NCBI GenBank assembly: GCA_964456095.1
Contig: CAYVZF010000002.1
Span: 6,275 to 70,274, forward strand
Reading direction: 5' to 3'
DNA from: CANRPC01 sp964456095
GTDB lineage: Bacteria > Bacillota_I > Bacilli_A > RFN20 > CAG-449
Length of the DNA: 64,000 nt
Made by a program: the position numbers and the translations under genes. Below the pieces are notes generated by a model, which saw only the letters and a list, made by a program, of their open reading frames with translations, was not told where the DNA came from and made no database searches. This document shows, piece after piece, positions 7,630 to 17,116 of the stretch (position 1 is the stretch's first letter; every line of letters starts with the position of its first letter).

Positions 7630-9192
7630 ATGAAGAAGTCAAAAGGAAAAATTAATTACTTTTTAATTATAAGAAGATTTTTAACTGCAATTTTGTTGTT
7701 AATCTTTATATTTCTACAATTTTTATTTTACTTTGAATTAATATTTGGAATGTTTGAAAATATTAATATTCCAGTTTTTAGATATGCTTATTTTTTAGTA
7801 TATGGTTTTGGAATTATTGAAATATTAAGACTTTATAATAAAGATGTTAATATATCATATAAATTGACTTGGACAATTTTAATATTACTTTTTCCATTTT
7901 TTGGTGTTTTTATATATATGTTTTATGGCAATGGAAAATCATTACCAAAAAAGAAAGCAAATTATATAAGAAAAGTATTAACAACCAGTTTAACTTATAA
8001 TGATCAAAAAGAAATACTAAAAGAAAGAGATAAAAATACTTATAAATTACTATATGGTTTACAAAATACAACTGGATTTCCTAGTTTTAATGATTCTAAG
8101 GTTATATTTTTTGAAGATACAATTTTAAAATTTGAATCAGTTTTAAATGATATTAATAATGCTAAAAAATACATATTTTTAGAATTTTTTATTGTATCAG
8201 ATGGGAAATTACTTGATAGATTAATAGATTTATTAGAAAAGAAAGCAAATGAAGGTGTTAAGATTTATTTTTTATATGATGATGTTGGATCAAAAACTAG
8301 TTTAAGAATTCCTACTATAAAAAAAATAAAGAGTATAAATAATATTGAAATGCACGCATTTTCTCCTTTTGGAAAACTTTTTAATCCATCTGTAAATTAT
8401 AGAGATCACAGAAAAATTATTGTAATTGATGGTGTTATTGCTTATACAGGTGGAGATAATCTTGCTGATGAATATATTCATGAAAAAGAAAGATTTGGTT
8501 ATTGGAGAGATAATTCTATTAAAGTTGAAGGGAATGCTTGTTCAAACTTTGTTATTTTATTTTTAGAAATATGGTTTTTAGCATCAAAACAATTATTAGA
8601 TCCGAAAGAGTTTATAGTTGAAAATGAAAATAAAAATAACAATAATTCATTCTTATTACCATTTGGGGACGGACCAACATATAAAAATTATCCTACTTAT
8701 TCTTTATTTTTGAATATGATAACTTCCGCGAATGAAAAAATTTATATTTCAACTCCATATTTTATTATTGACAAAAGCTTTATTAATGCTCTAGTAAGAG
8801 CTATTAAATCTGGTATTGAAGTTTGCATATTAGTTCCGCATATACCTGATAAAAAAGCGGTTTTTTATATTACCAGGGGACATTATGGGGAAATATTGCG
8901 TGCAGGTGGTAAAATATATGAGTATTCTAAAGGATTTACTCATTCAAAAAACATTTTTGTGGATTCGAAGTATGCATATGTGGGAACAAGTAATTTTGAT
9001 TATAGATCGATGTTCTTGCATTTTGAATGTGGAGCATTTATATGTTTAGATTCATCTATAAATGAGATGGAAAAAGATTTTATAGATACTATTAATGAAA
9101 GTAAAGAAATAAAATATGAAGAATGGAAGAAAAGACCATGGTATCAAAAGATTATTGAACAAGCTCTTGCATTCTTTTCACCTTTATTTTAA
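7630..9192 (+). CDS. cls: Cardiolipin synthase, phospholipase D family
   Basis: A 520-residue membrane enzyme that joins phosphatidylglycerol units into cardiolipin. Two or three N-terminal hydrophobic helices span about residues 12-95, with the PLDNc-like FPFFGVFIYMFYGNGK. Two HKD motifs follow: YRDHRKIIVIDG near residue 260 and THSKNIFVDSKYAYVGTSN near residue 440. There is no good ribosome site. Instead TGTTATATAAT ends 3-4 bases before the ATG, so the mRNA may be nearly leaderless. It lies between fmt and rqcH in the same orientation. Confidence 0.92.
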   Translation: MKKSKGKINYFLIIRRFLTAILLLIFIFLQFLFYFELIFGMFENINIPVFRYAYFLVYGFGIIEILRLYNKDVNISYKLTWTILILLFPFFGVFIYMFYGNGKSLPKKKANYIRKVLTTSLTYNDQKEILKERDKNTYKLLYGLQNTTGFPSFNDSKVIFFEDTILKFESVLNDINNAKKYIFLEFFIVSDGKLLDRLIDLLEKKANEGVKIYFLYDDVGSKTSLRIPTIKKIKSINNIEMHAFSPFGKLFNPSVNYRDHRKIIVIDGVIAYTGGDNLADEYIHEKERFGYWRDNSIKVEGNACSNFVILFLEIWFLASKQLLDPKEFIVENENKNNNNSFLLPFGDGPTYKNYPTYSLFLNMITSANEKIYISTPYFIIDKSFINALVRAIKSGIEVCILVPHIPDKKAVFYITRGHYGEILRAGGKIYEYSKGFTHSKNIFVDSKYAYVGTSNFDYRSMFLHFECGAFICLDSSINEMEKDFIDTINESKEIKYEEWKKRPWYQKIIEQALAFFSPLF

Positions 9193-9203
9193 AGGAGTTT
9201 ATT

Positions 9204-10775
9204 ATGGCAGTTAGTGATTATGTAATTAAAAAAATATTTATTGATTGTAGAGATGATGTTAATGGATCAAGAGTTGATAAAGTATTAAAAGTTGGAGAGA
9301 AAAATATTGCTTTTATTTTATATAAGAATGGAAAAAGTAAAACTTTATTATTGTCATTAACACCAACATTACCTCTTTTTCTTTATGGTGAAGCGTTAGT
9401 TTCGTTCATTGAAGAATCAAATGGATTTTATGCTGTTTTAAAAAAATATATCGAACATGGTAATATAATTGATATTGAAAAGAAAGAATCAGATAGAATA
9501 ATTAAAATTAAAGTAAAAAAAAGACTGCCAACATATGTTAATATCACAACAACACTGGTGTTTGAAATGATTCCAATGCGTGCAAATATGATATTGTTGA
9601 ATGAAGAAGATATTATTATAGATGCATTATATAAATCAGAAGGTTTTGAAGGTAAACGTATTATATTAAAGGGTATTAAATACAAAGAACAAGATACTTA
9701 TGATAAAAATATATATTTGACTGATACATTAGATTCGATTAAATATAAAGTATCAAGAAAAGAATATAAGTATTTATCATATTTAATTGACGAAGATTTT
9801 TTGAAAGCAAAAGAGAAAATGAATCATAGTGATACTTTTTATTTATCTGATTCAGATTTATCTTTATTACCGATAGATAATTCTATATTAATAAATAGTA
9901 ATAATTTATTTAATGAATTTTTGTTTATAAAAGAACAAGATGCAAGAAAAAAACATTATGAAAATATTATTTCATTTATTAGTAAAAAAGTAGTAAGTTT
10001 AAAAAAGAAAATTAGTAAATTAAATGATGATTTAAAAAAATGTGAAAATGCAGATATTTATAAAGAATATGGCTCACTTTTATATATGGTTGATTTATAT
10101 AAAAAAGGTGATGAATTTGTTGTTGTTGAAAATATAAAGATTCCTTTAAAAAAAGATAAAGACTTAATAGAAAATGCTAATTATTATTTTAAAATGTATA
10201 AAAAAGCAAAATCTGGAATCGAACAAATAAATATTCAAATTGATAAAACAAATAAGGAATTATCATATTTTGAGGAATTATTAAGTCAATGTGAATTTGC
10301 TACAACTGAAGATTATAAAGATATTATTTTACAGCTTGAAGATGATAAATATATTTTTAATAAAGAAAAGAAATCACATCCAAAAAAGAAAAAAGATAAT
10401 AAAATATTTAACCCACATATTATTGAATTTGATGGAGTTAAAATTGGATATGGAATATCTTCATATCAAAATGATTATCTAACCTTTACTTTAGCTCATA
10501 AAGAAGATTACTTTTTACATGTTAAAGATAAACATGGTCCACATGTAATTGTTTTTAATGATAATCCTTCTGCTGAAGCATTACTTTTAGCTAGTGAAGT
10601 TGCATTATATTTTGCATCTAAAGATGGTGGAGATGTATATTATACTAAAAGGAAAAACGTGAAAAAAATTCCATCTAAACTTGGTTTAGTGGAAATCAAT
10701 GATTATAAAACTATTCATATAAAGGAAATTAGAGAAGAAACAAAATTACTATTAAAAAAATGTCTTAAAGTATAA
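9204..10775 (+). CDS. rqcH: RqcH, NFACT-domain ribosome quality control protein
   Basis: A 523-residue homologue of Bacillus YloA/RqcH, which binds obstructed 50S subunits and adds C-terminal alanine tails that mark nascent chains for degradation. The NFACT-N domain covers about residues 10-200. A coiled coil rich in Lys/Glu/Ser follows at about 240-355 (KKVVSLKKKISKLNDDLKKC). The C-terminal NFACT-R domain, from about 400, has the hallmark YLTFTLAHKEDYFLHVKDKHGPH. It is slightly shorter than YloA. The ribosome site AAAGGAG is well placed. Its 3' end overlaps the convergent lipoprotein gene by 11 bases. yloA is also close to gmk in Bacillus. Confidence 0.92.
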   Translation: MAVSDYVIKKIFIDCRDDVNGSRVDKVLKVGEKNIAFILYKNGKSKTLLLSLTPTLPLFLYGEALVSFIEESNGFYAVLKKYIEHGNIIDIEKKESDRIIKIKVKKRLPTYVNITTTLVFEMIPMRANMILLNEEDIIIDALYKSEGFEGKRIILKGIKYKEQDTYDKNIYLTDTLDSIKYKVSRKEYKYLSYLIDEDFLKAKEKMNHSDTFYLSDSDLSLLPIDNSILINSNNLFNEFLFIKEQDARKKHYENIISFISKKVVSLKKKISKLNDDLKKCENADIYKEYGSLLYMVDLYKKGDEFVVVENIKIPLKKDKDLIENANYYFKMYKKAKSGIEQINIQIDKTNKELSYFEELLSQCEFATTEDYKDIILQLEDDKYIFNKEKKSHPKKKKDNKIFNPHIIEFDGVKIGYGISSYQNDYLTFTLAHKEDYFLHVKDKHGPHVIVFNDNPSAEALLLASEVALYFASKDGGDVYYTKRKNVKKIPSKLGLVEINDYKTIHIKEIREETKLLLKKCLKV

Positions 10776-11244
10776 AATATGATTTCAATAATAACTCATA
10801 ATATTTTGAATCTATTTCTCCATTTATAAAATTACCTTGATCAAAAACCGCTAAAAAGGGTATAACTCTATTTCCTATAGAGTTTTTATTATTGAAATTA
10901 CTTGAAATATTTGTATATATCTCATATTCTTCTGATTCGTTATCGAAATTAGTAAGATTAATAGAGTAAATATAAATGTTATTTTCTTCTAGAAATGGAT
11001 TAATGTAATTCTCTTTTGCATATGTACAAGCATCACAGGTTGTTCTTTGTATTAATAAAGGAAACGAATTTTTTTCGTTAATTTTTTCTTGTACTTGACT
11101 TGGTAGTAAAGTGATTATTTCGCCTTTTTCATGTTTATCAATATTAATGTATGGTTTAACACCATATCTAATAAATCCTTTAGAACAAGAGATACATAAA
11201 AGTGGTAAGAGTAAAATACTAATTTTTTTAATATTATTTTTCAT
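10765..11244 (-). CDS. Thioredoxin-fold lipoprotein
   Basis: A 159-residue exported protein. The signal peptide (residues 1-19, ISILLLPLLCISC) ends in a lipobox-like Cys. The mature part has FPLLIQRTTCDACTYAKENY, a CxxC thioredoxin motif, and GNRVIPFLAVFDQGNF, matching the cis-Pro loop of thioredoxin folds. It probably acts in thiol-disulfide exchange outside the membrane, though the partner is unknown. It overlaps the upstream trmL by 11 bases on the same strand, so translation is coupled, and it overlaps the end of rqcH convergently. Confidence 0.75.
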   Translation of the reverse strand: MKNNIKKISILLLPLLCISCSKGFIRYGVKPYINIDKHEKGEIITLLPSQVQEKINEKNSFPLLIQRTTCDACTYAKENYINPFLEENNIYIYSINLTNFDNESEEYEIYTNISSNFNNKNSIGNRVIPFLAVFDQGNFINGEIDSKYYELLLKSYFIL

Positions 11245-11746
11245 ATAGAAAATTTTTTCCTTTTATTGCTTCATAAGTTGATAAACCAAAGAAATTTTGT
11301 TGCCTTGCTACTTCATAACTAACAATAGCGACAGAATTAGATAAATTTAATGATCTTGCTTCTGGCATCATTGGAATTCTTAATAATTTATCTTTATGTT
11401 TTGCTAAAAAATCGTGTGGTAAACCAGATGATTCTTTTCCAAATACTAAATAAATATCATCTGATATATTTGAAAAGTCGACATTTGAATATGGGTTTGA
11501 TGCATATCTTGTAATTAAGAAAATATTATCGTCTTCATGTAAAAATAAAAAGTCTTCAAAACTTTCATAAATAATAATGTCACTTAAATTAATATAATCC
11601 ATACTTGCTCTTTTTAAATCTTTTTCATCTAAAGAAAAACCAAGTGGTTTTATTAAATGTAATTTAGCATTTATTGCTGCACATGTTCTTATTATGTTAC
11701 CTGTATTTGATGGTATCTCTGGTTGATAAAGTACAATATTAATCAC
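11234..11746 (-). CDS. trmL: tRNA (cytidine(34)-2'-O)-methyltransferase TrmL
   Basis: A 170-residue SPOUT methyltransferase that methylates the wobble ribose of tRNA-Leu isoacceptors. Family blocks are NIVLYQPEIPSNTGNIIRTC at the N-terminus, LVFGKESSGLP in the knot, and RIPMMPEARSLNLSNSVAIV at the AdoMet-binding C-terminal knot. I chose the GTG at 11746 because the GTG at 11755 is part of the ribosome site GAGGTGA, and the family usually starts within a few residues of NIVLYQPEIP. It is followed by, and overlaps, the thioredoxin-like lipoprotein. Confidence 0.93.
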   Translation of the reverse strand: MINIVLYQPEIPSNTGNIIRTCAAINAKLHLIKPLGFSLDEKDLKRASMDYINLSDIIIYESFEDFLFLHEDDNIFLITRYASNPYSNVDFSNISDDIYLVFGKESSGLPHDFLAKHKDKLLRIPMMPEARSLNLSNSVAIVSYEVARQQNFFGLSTYEAIKGKNFLYEK

Positions 11747-11818
11747 AATTTTCACCTCATGTAAATATTATATATTATATTAATAAAATTTAAAGATAAT
11801 ATTTTTTTTAATTATTTT

Positions 11819-12235
11819 TTATAATCCACATGTTTGTCCTTTGTCACCATTATAAAAGCAATGATTTTTAAACCTTCCCGCAAAAGGTCCCCAAAATCGT
11901 GTTTTACAAGCTTTGCCTTTTCCTGGATTTTGAAAATATAGTGCCTCATAAGCAGGATATGCTCTCCAAAATTTAATACATTTCATCGCAATTTCTTTTT
12001 CTTTTGTTGTCGCAGTATGATTAAATAGTGAGATTGTTGTTCCTTCGAATTGTCCTTTTTGAAATACAGCATTATATATAGTTTTAATGTTTTTAAAAAC
12101 ACCACAAGAAACAACAACTCTATTTGTTACTACATTACCTACAAGCATCATTCCAAAAATACCTTCGCCTTGTGCTTCCGCACGCATTATTCTACCTAAT
12201 ACATCTACATCTTTACTAACATATTGAACTCTCAT
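11819..12235 (-). CDS. CwlJ/SleB-type spore cortex-lytic hydrolase
   Basis: A 138-residue Hydrolase_2 domain protein. It has DVLGRIMRAEAQGEG with the conserved catalytic Glu, MMLVGNVVTNRV, and the Tyr/Phe-rich end with FQNPGKGKACKTRFWGPFAGRFKNHCFYNG. It has no signal peptide and no peptidoglycan-binding domain, so it resembles CwlJ (about 142 residues, made in the mother cell) more than SleB. Such enzymes degrade muramic-lactam-containing cortex during germination. The ribosome site AGGTGA precedes the ATG. With gpr, spo0A and cotJ it supports a sporulation programme. No GerQ/YwdL partner is seen. Confidence 0.85.
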   Translation of the reverse strand: MRVQYVSKDVDVLGRIMRAEAQGEGIFGMMLVGNVVTNRVVVSCGVFKNIKTIYNAVFQKGQFEGTTISLFNHTATTKEKEIAMKCIKFWRAYPAYEALYFQNPGKGKACKTRFWGPFAGRFKNHCFYNGDKGQTCGL

Positions 12236-12309
12236 AAAATCACCTAAAACATTATATGCATTTATTAAATAAATAATATTAATCTTTATTTTATTTCTAA
12301 AAAATAAGA

Positions 12310-12316
12310 TGTCGAA
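12310..12316 (+). promoter_or_regulatory. Spo0A-box match between cwlJ-like gene and gmk
   Basis: TGTCGAA matches the Spo0A box exactly, in the divergent region between the cwlJ-like gene and gmk. Chance matches are expected at this genome composition, so support is weak. Confidence 0.25.
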
Positions 12317-12363
12317 AATAATAATAAAGTGTTAAAAAATAGTAGTATTTTGCTACATTATGC

Positions 12364-12392
12364 TTGAAAGAAAAAAATAAAGAGTATAAGAT
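12364..12392 (+). promoter_or_regulatory. Candidate sigma-A promoter of gmk operon
   Basis: -35 TTGAAA (12364-12369), 17-base spacer, -10 TAAGAT (12387-12392), with the overlapping alternative TATAAG two bases upstream. The gmk start is 29 bases downstream. Confidence 0.5.
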
Positions 12393-12420
12393 AATGCTAT
12401 ATTTATTTTTGGAGGGATTT

Positions 12421-13014
12421 ATGGAAAACAAGAAAAAAGGGTTATTAATAGTTCTTTCTGGGCCATCTGGGGTTGGAAAAGGAACAGTTAGAAAAATAGT
12501 ATTTAAAAATGAATCTTTAAATCTTGCTTATTCTATTTCTATGACTACTAGATCTCCAAGAAAAAAAGAAAAAGATGGAGTTGATTATTTTTTCGTATCT
12601 AAAGAGGAATTTTTAGATAGATTAGATAAAGATTTATTCTTAGAACATGCTTATTTTGTTGGTAATTATTATGGTACTCCAAAAGAATATGTTGAAGAAT
12701 TACGAAATCAAGGTAAAAATGTTTTTCTTGAAATTGAAGTTGAGGGTGCTAAACAAGTTTTAAGTAAATGTAATGATGATAGTGTCATTTCTATTTTCTT
12801 GCTACCACCATCATTACAAGAATTAGAAAGAAGAATTAGAGGTAGAAAATCAGAATCTGAAGAAATAATTCAAGAACGTTTAAATAAAGCTAGAAGAGAA
12901 ATTAATTTAAAAGATAATTATCAATATGCTGTCATGAATGATAATATAGGAAAAGCAGCAAGTGAAATAACTAGAATTATTAAAAATAGAATGAAAAAAA
13001 ATAGTGAATTATAG
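12421..13014 (+). CDS. gmk: Guanylate kinase
   Basis: A 197-residue enzyme that phosphorylates GMP to GDP. It has the P-loop LSGPSGVGKGTVRK near residue 10, the GMP-binding SMTTRSPRKKEKDGVDYFF, EHAYFVGNYYGTPKEYVEE, and a typical C-terminal RLNKARREI helix. I chose the ATG at 12421 behind a strong ribosome site GGAGGG. The upstream ATG at 12364 would add residues with no family match and overlaps the promoter. It heads the cluster gmk-priA-...-rpmB, which in Bacillus also contains rpoZ and coaBC directly after gmk. Both are missing here. Confidence 0.96.
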   Translation: MENKKKGLLIVLSGPSGVGKGTVRKIVFKNESLNLAYSISMTTRSPRKKEKDGVDYFFVSKEEFLDRLDKDLFLEHAYFVGNYYGTPKEYVEELRNQGKNVFLEIEVEGAKQVLSKCNDDSVISIFLLPPSLQELERRIRGRKSESEEIIQERLNKARREINLKDNYQYAVMNDNIGKAASEITRIIKNRMKKNSEL

Positions 13015-13027
13015 AAAGGAGGATATG

Positions 13028-15217
13028 ATGAAAATAGTTGAGGTTATAATAGAATATTCCTCGATTAGTTTAGATCGTCCTTTTTCTTATGCTTATTTTG
13101 GCGATAAAAATATTGAAAATGGTGTAAGAGTAATAGTTCCATTTGCTAAGAAAAATATCGTTGGATATGTTACAAATGTATACGAATATGATAAATCCTT
13201 AAAAGAGTATGAAAATGAAACAGGATATTCATTAAAAGAAATTATTTCAATTATTGATGATAAACCTATTCTAACTGAAGAATTAATTTTATTAGCAAAT
13301 AAAATATCCTCTTATTATTTTGCTCCTTTAATAAGTGTATATCAAACGATGCTTCCGCCTTCATTAAAGCCCAAATCTACAAGTTTATTAAAGCCGAAAA
13401 TTGCTTATGATACATATATTAAGGCTATTAATAAAGATGATGCTTTATTAACAAAGAAGCAAAAAAAAATTTATCAAAATGTTTTAATTGATGGACCATT
13501 TAAAAAGTCATCAATAAAAAGTACGATAGTCGATAAATTGATTAAAGAAGGATATTTACAAACATTTTTAGTTGAAAAAAGTAGATTAAATGATAATAGT
13601 TATTTAAAAGTTGAAGAGAATGTTTTAACCGATGAGCAAAAAAATGTTTATAATTCAATCATTAATTCTAATAATGAAACTTTTTTACTTGAAGGTGTAA
13701 CTGGAAGCGGAAAAACAGAAGTATATCTTCATCTTGCTAAATATTATATAAAAAATAAAAAGAAAGTATTAATTTTAGTTCCTGAGATAAGCTTGTCTTA
13801 TCAAATGATAAAATGTTTCAAGGAAAGATTTGAAAAAGTTGCAATTCTTCATTCATCATTAACAGATGCTGAAAAGTATGATGAATATCGTAAAATATTA
13901 TCATCTGATATTGATGTTGTTATTGGCGCTAGAAGTGCAATATTTGCACCATTAAAAAATATTGGAATTATTATTATTGATGAAGAACATTCCGAAACAT
14001 ATAAACAAGAAAATGCTCCATATTATAATTCGATTAAAGTTGCTGAAATGCGTAAAGAGTATCATAAATGTATATTATTACTAGGAAGTGCTACTCCATC
14101 TTTAGAATCAAGAGCTAGAGCATTTAAAGGAACTTATAAATTATTAACTCTTACAAAAAGGATTACTACTAATCTACCATCTTGTAAAGTTGTTGATTTG
14201 TTTAATTATAATGAAATAGATGAAAAATCTATTATTTATTCAAAAACATTAAGAAAGGCGATTGAAGACAGATTAAATAAAAAAGAACAAGTAATGTTAT
14301 TGATTAATCGTAGAGGTTATGCACCATATGTTTCTTGCAGAAAATGTGGATTTATATTTAAATGTTCTGAATGCAATATGCCATTAACTTTACATAAAGG
14401 TGATAATTTACTTAAATGTCATCACTGTGGATATGTTGCATTAATGAGTGATAGTTGTCCAAAATGTTCATCAAAATATATAAAAACAAATGGTATTGGC
14501 GCGGAAAAAGCGGAATTCGAATTAAAAAAATTATTTCCAAATGCAAATATTTTAAGAGTTGATTCTGATGTTGCTAAAAAAAGATTAGGTGTAAAAAAAG
14601 CATTAGATACTTTTAGAAATAATGAAGCAGATATATTAATTGGAACTCAAATGATATCAAAAGGATTAGATTTTAAAAATGTTACTTTATCCGCGGTCAT
14701 ACAAAGTGATATTGGCTTAAATATACCTTCATATAGAGCTTCAGAAAGAGTATTCTCACTTTTAACTCAAACTATTGGAAGAGCAGGAAGATTTGAAAGT
14801 GGTGAAGCTATAATACAAACATATAATCCTAATCATTATGTTATAAAGTATGCAAAAGAACAAAATTATGAAGGATTTTACTTACATGAAATGAAATATA
14901 GAAAATTACTATACTATCCTCCATTTTGCTATACTACTTTAATTACACTATCTAGTAAAAATGAAGAATTATTAAAAAAGAATATGATTGATATAAAGAA
15001 TTTTTTATTAAATGAATTTGAAAATAAAGATGTTGTTTTAATTGGACCAAGTGAATTTTATGTAGGAATTATGAATAAAAAATATAGAAGAAAATTTTTA
15101 TTAAAATATAAAAATAGAGATGATATAGAAAGTACAATAAAAAAATTACTTGAAATGTATGCATTACAAAACATTATTAATGTGTCGATTAATGTTGATC
15201 CTATTGAGGATTATTAA
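13028..15217 (+). CDS. priA: Primosomal protein N' (replication restart helicase PriA)
   Basis: A 729-residue superfamily 2 helicase that rebuilds the replisome at stalled forks. The N-terminal DNA-binding domain covers residues 1-100 (VIIEYSSISLDRPFSYAY). The helicase core has Walker A GVTGSGKTEVYL, DEEH box IIIDEEHSETYKQ, and motif VI-like QTIGRAGR. Zinc-binding CxxC pairs lie between (CRKCGFIFKCSECNMPL, CHHCGY, CPKC). The start at 13028 has AAAGGAGG five bases upstream. An in-frame ATG at 13025 is also possible. The gene follows gmk after 13 bases and is part of its operon. Confidence 0.96.
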   Translation: MKIVEVIIEYSSISLDRPFSYAYFGDKNIENGVRVIVPFAKKNIVGYVTNVYEYDKSLKEYENETGYSLKEIISIIDDKPILTEELILLANKISSYYFAPLISVYQTMLPPSLKPKSTSLLKPKIAYDTYIKAINKDDALLTKKQKKIYQNVLIDGPFKKSSIKSTIVDKLIKEGYLQTFLVEKSRLNDNSYLKVEENVLTDEQKNVYNSIINSNNETFLLEGVTGSGKTEVYLHLAKYYIKNKKKVLILVPEISLSYQMIKCFKERFEKVAILHSSLTDAEKYDEYRKILSSDIDVVIGARSAIFAPLKNIGIIIIDEEHSETYKQENAPYYNSIKVAEMRKEYHKCILLLGSATPSLESRARAFKGTYKLLTLTKRITTNLPSCKVVDLFNYNEIDEKSIIYSKTLRKAIEDRLNKKEQVMLLINRRGYAPYVSCRKCGFIFKCSECNMPLTLHKGDNLLKCHHCGYVALMSDSCPKCSSKYIKTNGIGAEKAEFELKKLFPNANILRVDSDVAKKRLGVKKALDTFRNNEADILIGTQMISKGLDFKNVTLSAVIQSDIGLNIPSYRASERVFSLLTQTIGRAGRFESGEAIIQTYNPNHYVIKYAKEQNYEGFYLHEMKYRKLLYYPPFCYTTLITLSSKNEELLKKNMIDIKNFLLNEFENKDVVLIGPSEFYVGIMNKKYRRKFLLKYKNRDDIESTIKKLLEMYALQNIINVSINVDPIEDY

Positions 15218-15267
15218 TTGAAAAATAATAAAAAATGCGTAATAATAAAATTGTTAGGAGAATTCAA

Positions 15268-15735
15268 ATGTTTATTATAACTTTAAAAGGATCAGATGTA
15301 TATCTTGCTGGTGAAATAGAAAAGAATCTTACACCAAAAATATCGAAATTGTGTAAAATTAATGAAAATGAAATAATTTTGCATGCAGTTGATGGTTTTA
15401 TTTACCATGATGGAATTGAACAAACTTCATATAATTTATTTGTAAAAATAGAATGTAGTAGGGAATTAGAAAAGTTTGAAAATGAATTAGTAAAAATAAT
15501 TTTTGAGGTTCTTAAAAATTATTCAGTGCATACAAGGATTTATTTTGATTATTTTACTGAAAGAAAAGTGTATGAAAATATTAATAAAGACTATCCATTA
15601 TTTATTAATTCAACAAATATGGTAGATGTTGAAACTGATAAGTTTGATGAGATAGATGAAAATGTTGAAATTTATGACGGTAACATTTTTAAAGATTATG
15701 AAAATATTTTACCTATGGATGATGAAAAAAAATAG
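15268..15735 (+). CDS. Hypothetical protein, possibly DUF1904 (MIF-fold)
   Basis: A 155-residue protein. Residues 1-110 alternate strands and helices in a way that recalls DUF1904, a small family of tautomerase/MIF fold: FIITLKGSDVY, then EIILHAVDGFIYHDG, then a paired strand YNLFVKIEC, and a last TRIYFDYFTERKVYEN. The C-terminal 45 residues are acidic. The family match is by pattern only, so I hold it loosely. I chose the ATG at 15268 with the ribosome site TAGGAG. The upstream ATG at 15235 lacks one. It sits between priA and rsmB, where Bacillus has def-fmt. Confidence 0.5.
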   Translation: MFIITLKGSDVYLAGEIEKNLTPKISKLCKINENEIILHAVDGFIYHDGIEQTSYNLFVKIECSRELEKFENELVKIIFEVLKNYSVHTRIYFDYFTERKVYENINKDYPLFINSTNMVDVETDKFDEIDENVEIYDGNIFKDYENILPMDDEKK

Positions 15736-15755
15736 GCTTTTATTTATATATAAAT

Positions 15756-15785
15756 AACGAGACTTGTAAAAAGTTTCGTTTTTTA
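15756..15785 (+). terminator. Intrinsic terminator before rsmB
   Basis: AACGAGACTT (15756-15765) pairs with AAGTTTCGTT (15771-15780) with one G-T pair and a 5-base loop, followed by T5. The gmk-priA unit therefore ends here, and rsmB probably has its own promoter in 15786-15839. Confidence 0.8.
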
Positions 15786-15839
15786 TTTAAAAACTAAAAG
15801 TTTTTATGATAGTATATACATTGTTAGAGGTTAGTTGTT

Positions 15840-17114
15840 ATGTCAAAGCTAGAAAAGACTTATTTTTACTTAAATAAAATCATTAATAAAGAGGAATCAT
15901 TCACATCAATATTAAATAAATTGCTTGCAAATTCAAAATTATCTTCCGATGATGTTAGATATATTAGAGATGCTTTAAAGGCAACAATTAATAAATATTA
16001 TTTTGTTAGGTATGAAATTTTAAAAAAAACTAATGAAGTTAATATGACTTTAAATGATAATGAAATGAATATCTTAGTAATGTGTGTGTCAATTTTTCAA
16101 TATGTTAAGTTTATTTCTAAAAATGATGTTATTATTGATTTGGCAAATGATTTTAATGATTTTGATTTTATGCATGAATTTGATGATATTAAAAAATTAA
16201 TTGATTCTATTGATGAGACACCAATTGATATAAAAGGTTCATTTGATGATTCAATTGTTAAAAAAATATCATTAACTTATTCTTATCCTGAATGGATAGT
16301 TAAAATGATGATTAAACATTTTGGAATTAAGAATACTTATAAAAGTATCGCGGCCTCTAGAAGAAATCACGATTTAGTAATTAATTATAATCCTATGAAA
16401 GTTTCTTCTGATGATTTAAATAAAAATCTATTTGTTAAAACAAAATTAACACAAACTGGTTTTAATTATGTTGGAAAAGATAAAATAATTGATTTGAAAG
16501 AATTTAAAAATGGAGAAGTATTTGTTGAAGATGAAACAACACAATTACTTGTTGAAAATATGGATTTTAAACAAGGTGATGATATTTTAATTATGGATGA
16601 TCAAAGTAGTTTTTTTGCTATTGATACTGCATTAAGATGTAATGATTTTTGTAATATTAAAGTAGCGTGTAAAGATTCATTATCTTTAAATAATATTAAA
16701 GTTTTAGCTAAAAGATTCAATATTTCTTCTATTGAATTATTTGAAAGTGATGCAAAATTATTAATTACACATGTTGAACCTCGCAAAATGGATAAAGTAG
16801 TAATAATACCTCCATCATCAAATTTAGGATGTATTAGAAAACATCCTGATTATTTGATTTCATTAAAAAGAGAAGAATTGGATAGTTTAATAGAAAATGA
16901 ATATTACATATTAAACGAAGTGGAAAGATTTGTAAAAGATCGTGGAGACTTATTATATGCAGTATATACTTTAAATCTAAAAGAAAGCCAAAATATAATT
17001 GAGAAGTTTTTAAAAGAACATAGTGAATATGTTTTATTAGATCAAAAACAAGTATTTCCTTACGAAGGACCTTCTGATGGTATATATTTTGCTAAATTAA
17101 GGAAGATTAAATAA
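15840..17114 (+). CDS. rsmB: RsmB-like 16S rRNA m5C methyltransferase, apparently catalytically dead
   Basis: A 424-residue protein colinear with RsmB over its full length: an N-terminal NusB-like helical domain (residues 1-140), then a Rossmann methyltransferase domain ending in QVFPYEGPSDGIYFAKLRK. The active site is gone. The AdoMet loop normally reading like LDLCAAPGGKT is ILIMDDQSSFFAID at 249-262. Motif IV DAPCSG is IPPSSN (323-328), with Ser326 for Cys. Motif VI STC is AVY (374-376), with Tyr376 for the nucleophilic Cys. It keeps its usual place 2 bases before rlmN. It probably no longer makes m5C967. A retained structural or RNA-binding role is inference. Confidence 0.85.
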   Translation: MSKLEKTYFYLNKIINKEESFTSILNKLLANSKLSSDDVRYIRDALKATINKYYFVRYEILKKTNEVNMTLNDNEMNILVMCVSIFQYVKFISKNDVIIDLANDFNDFDFMHEFDDIKKLIDSIDETPIDIKGSFDDSIVKKISLTYSYPEWIVKMMIKHFGIKNTYKSIAASRRNHDLVINYNPMKVSSDDLNKNLFVKTKLTQTGFNYVGKDKIIDLKEFKNGEVFVEDETTQLLVENMDFKQGDDILIMDDQSSFFAIDTALRCNDFCNIKVACKDSLSLNNIKVLAKRFNISSIELFESDAKLLITHVEPRKMDKVVIIPPSSNLGCIRKHPDYLISLKREELDSLIENEYYILNEVERFVKDRGDLLYAVYTLNLKESQNIIEKFLKEHSEYVLLDQKQVFPYEGPSDGIYFAKLRKIK

Positions 17115-17116
17115 TA

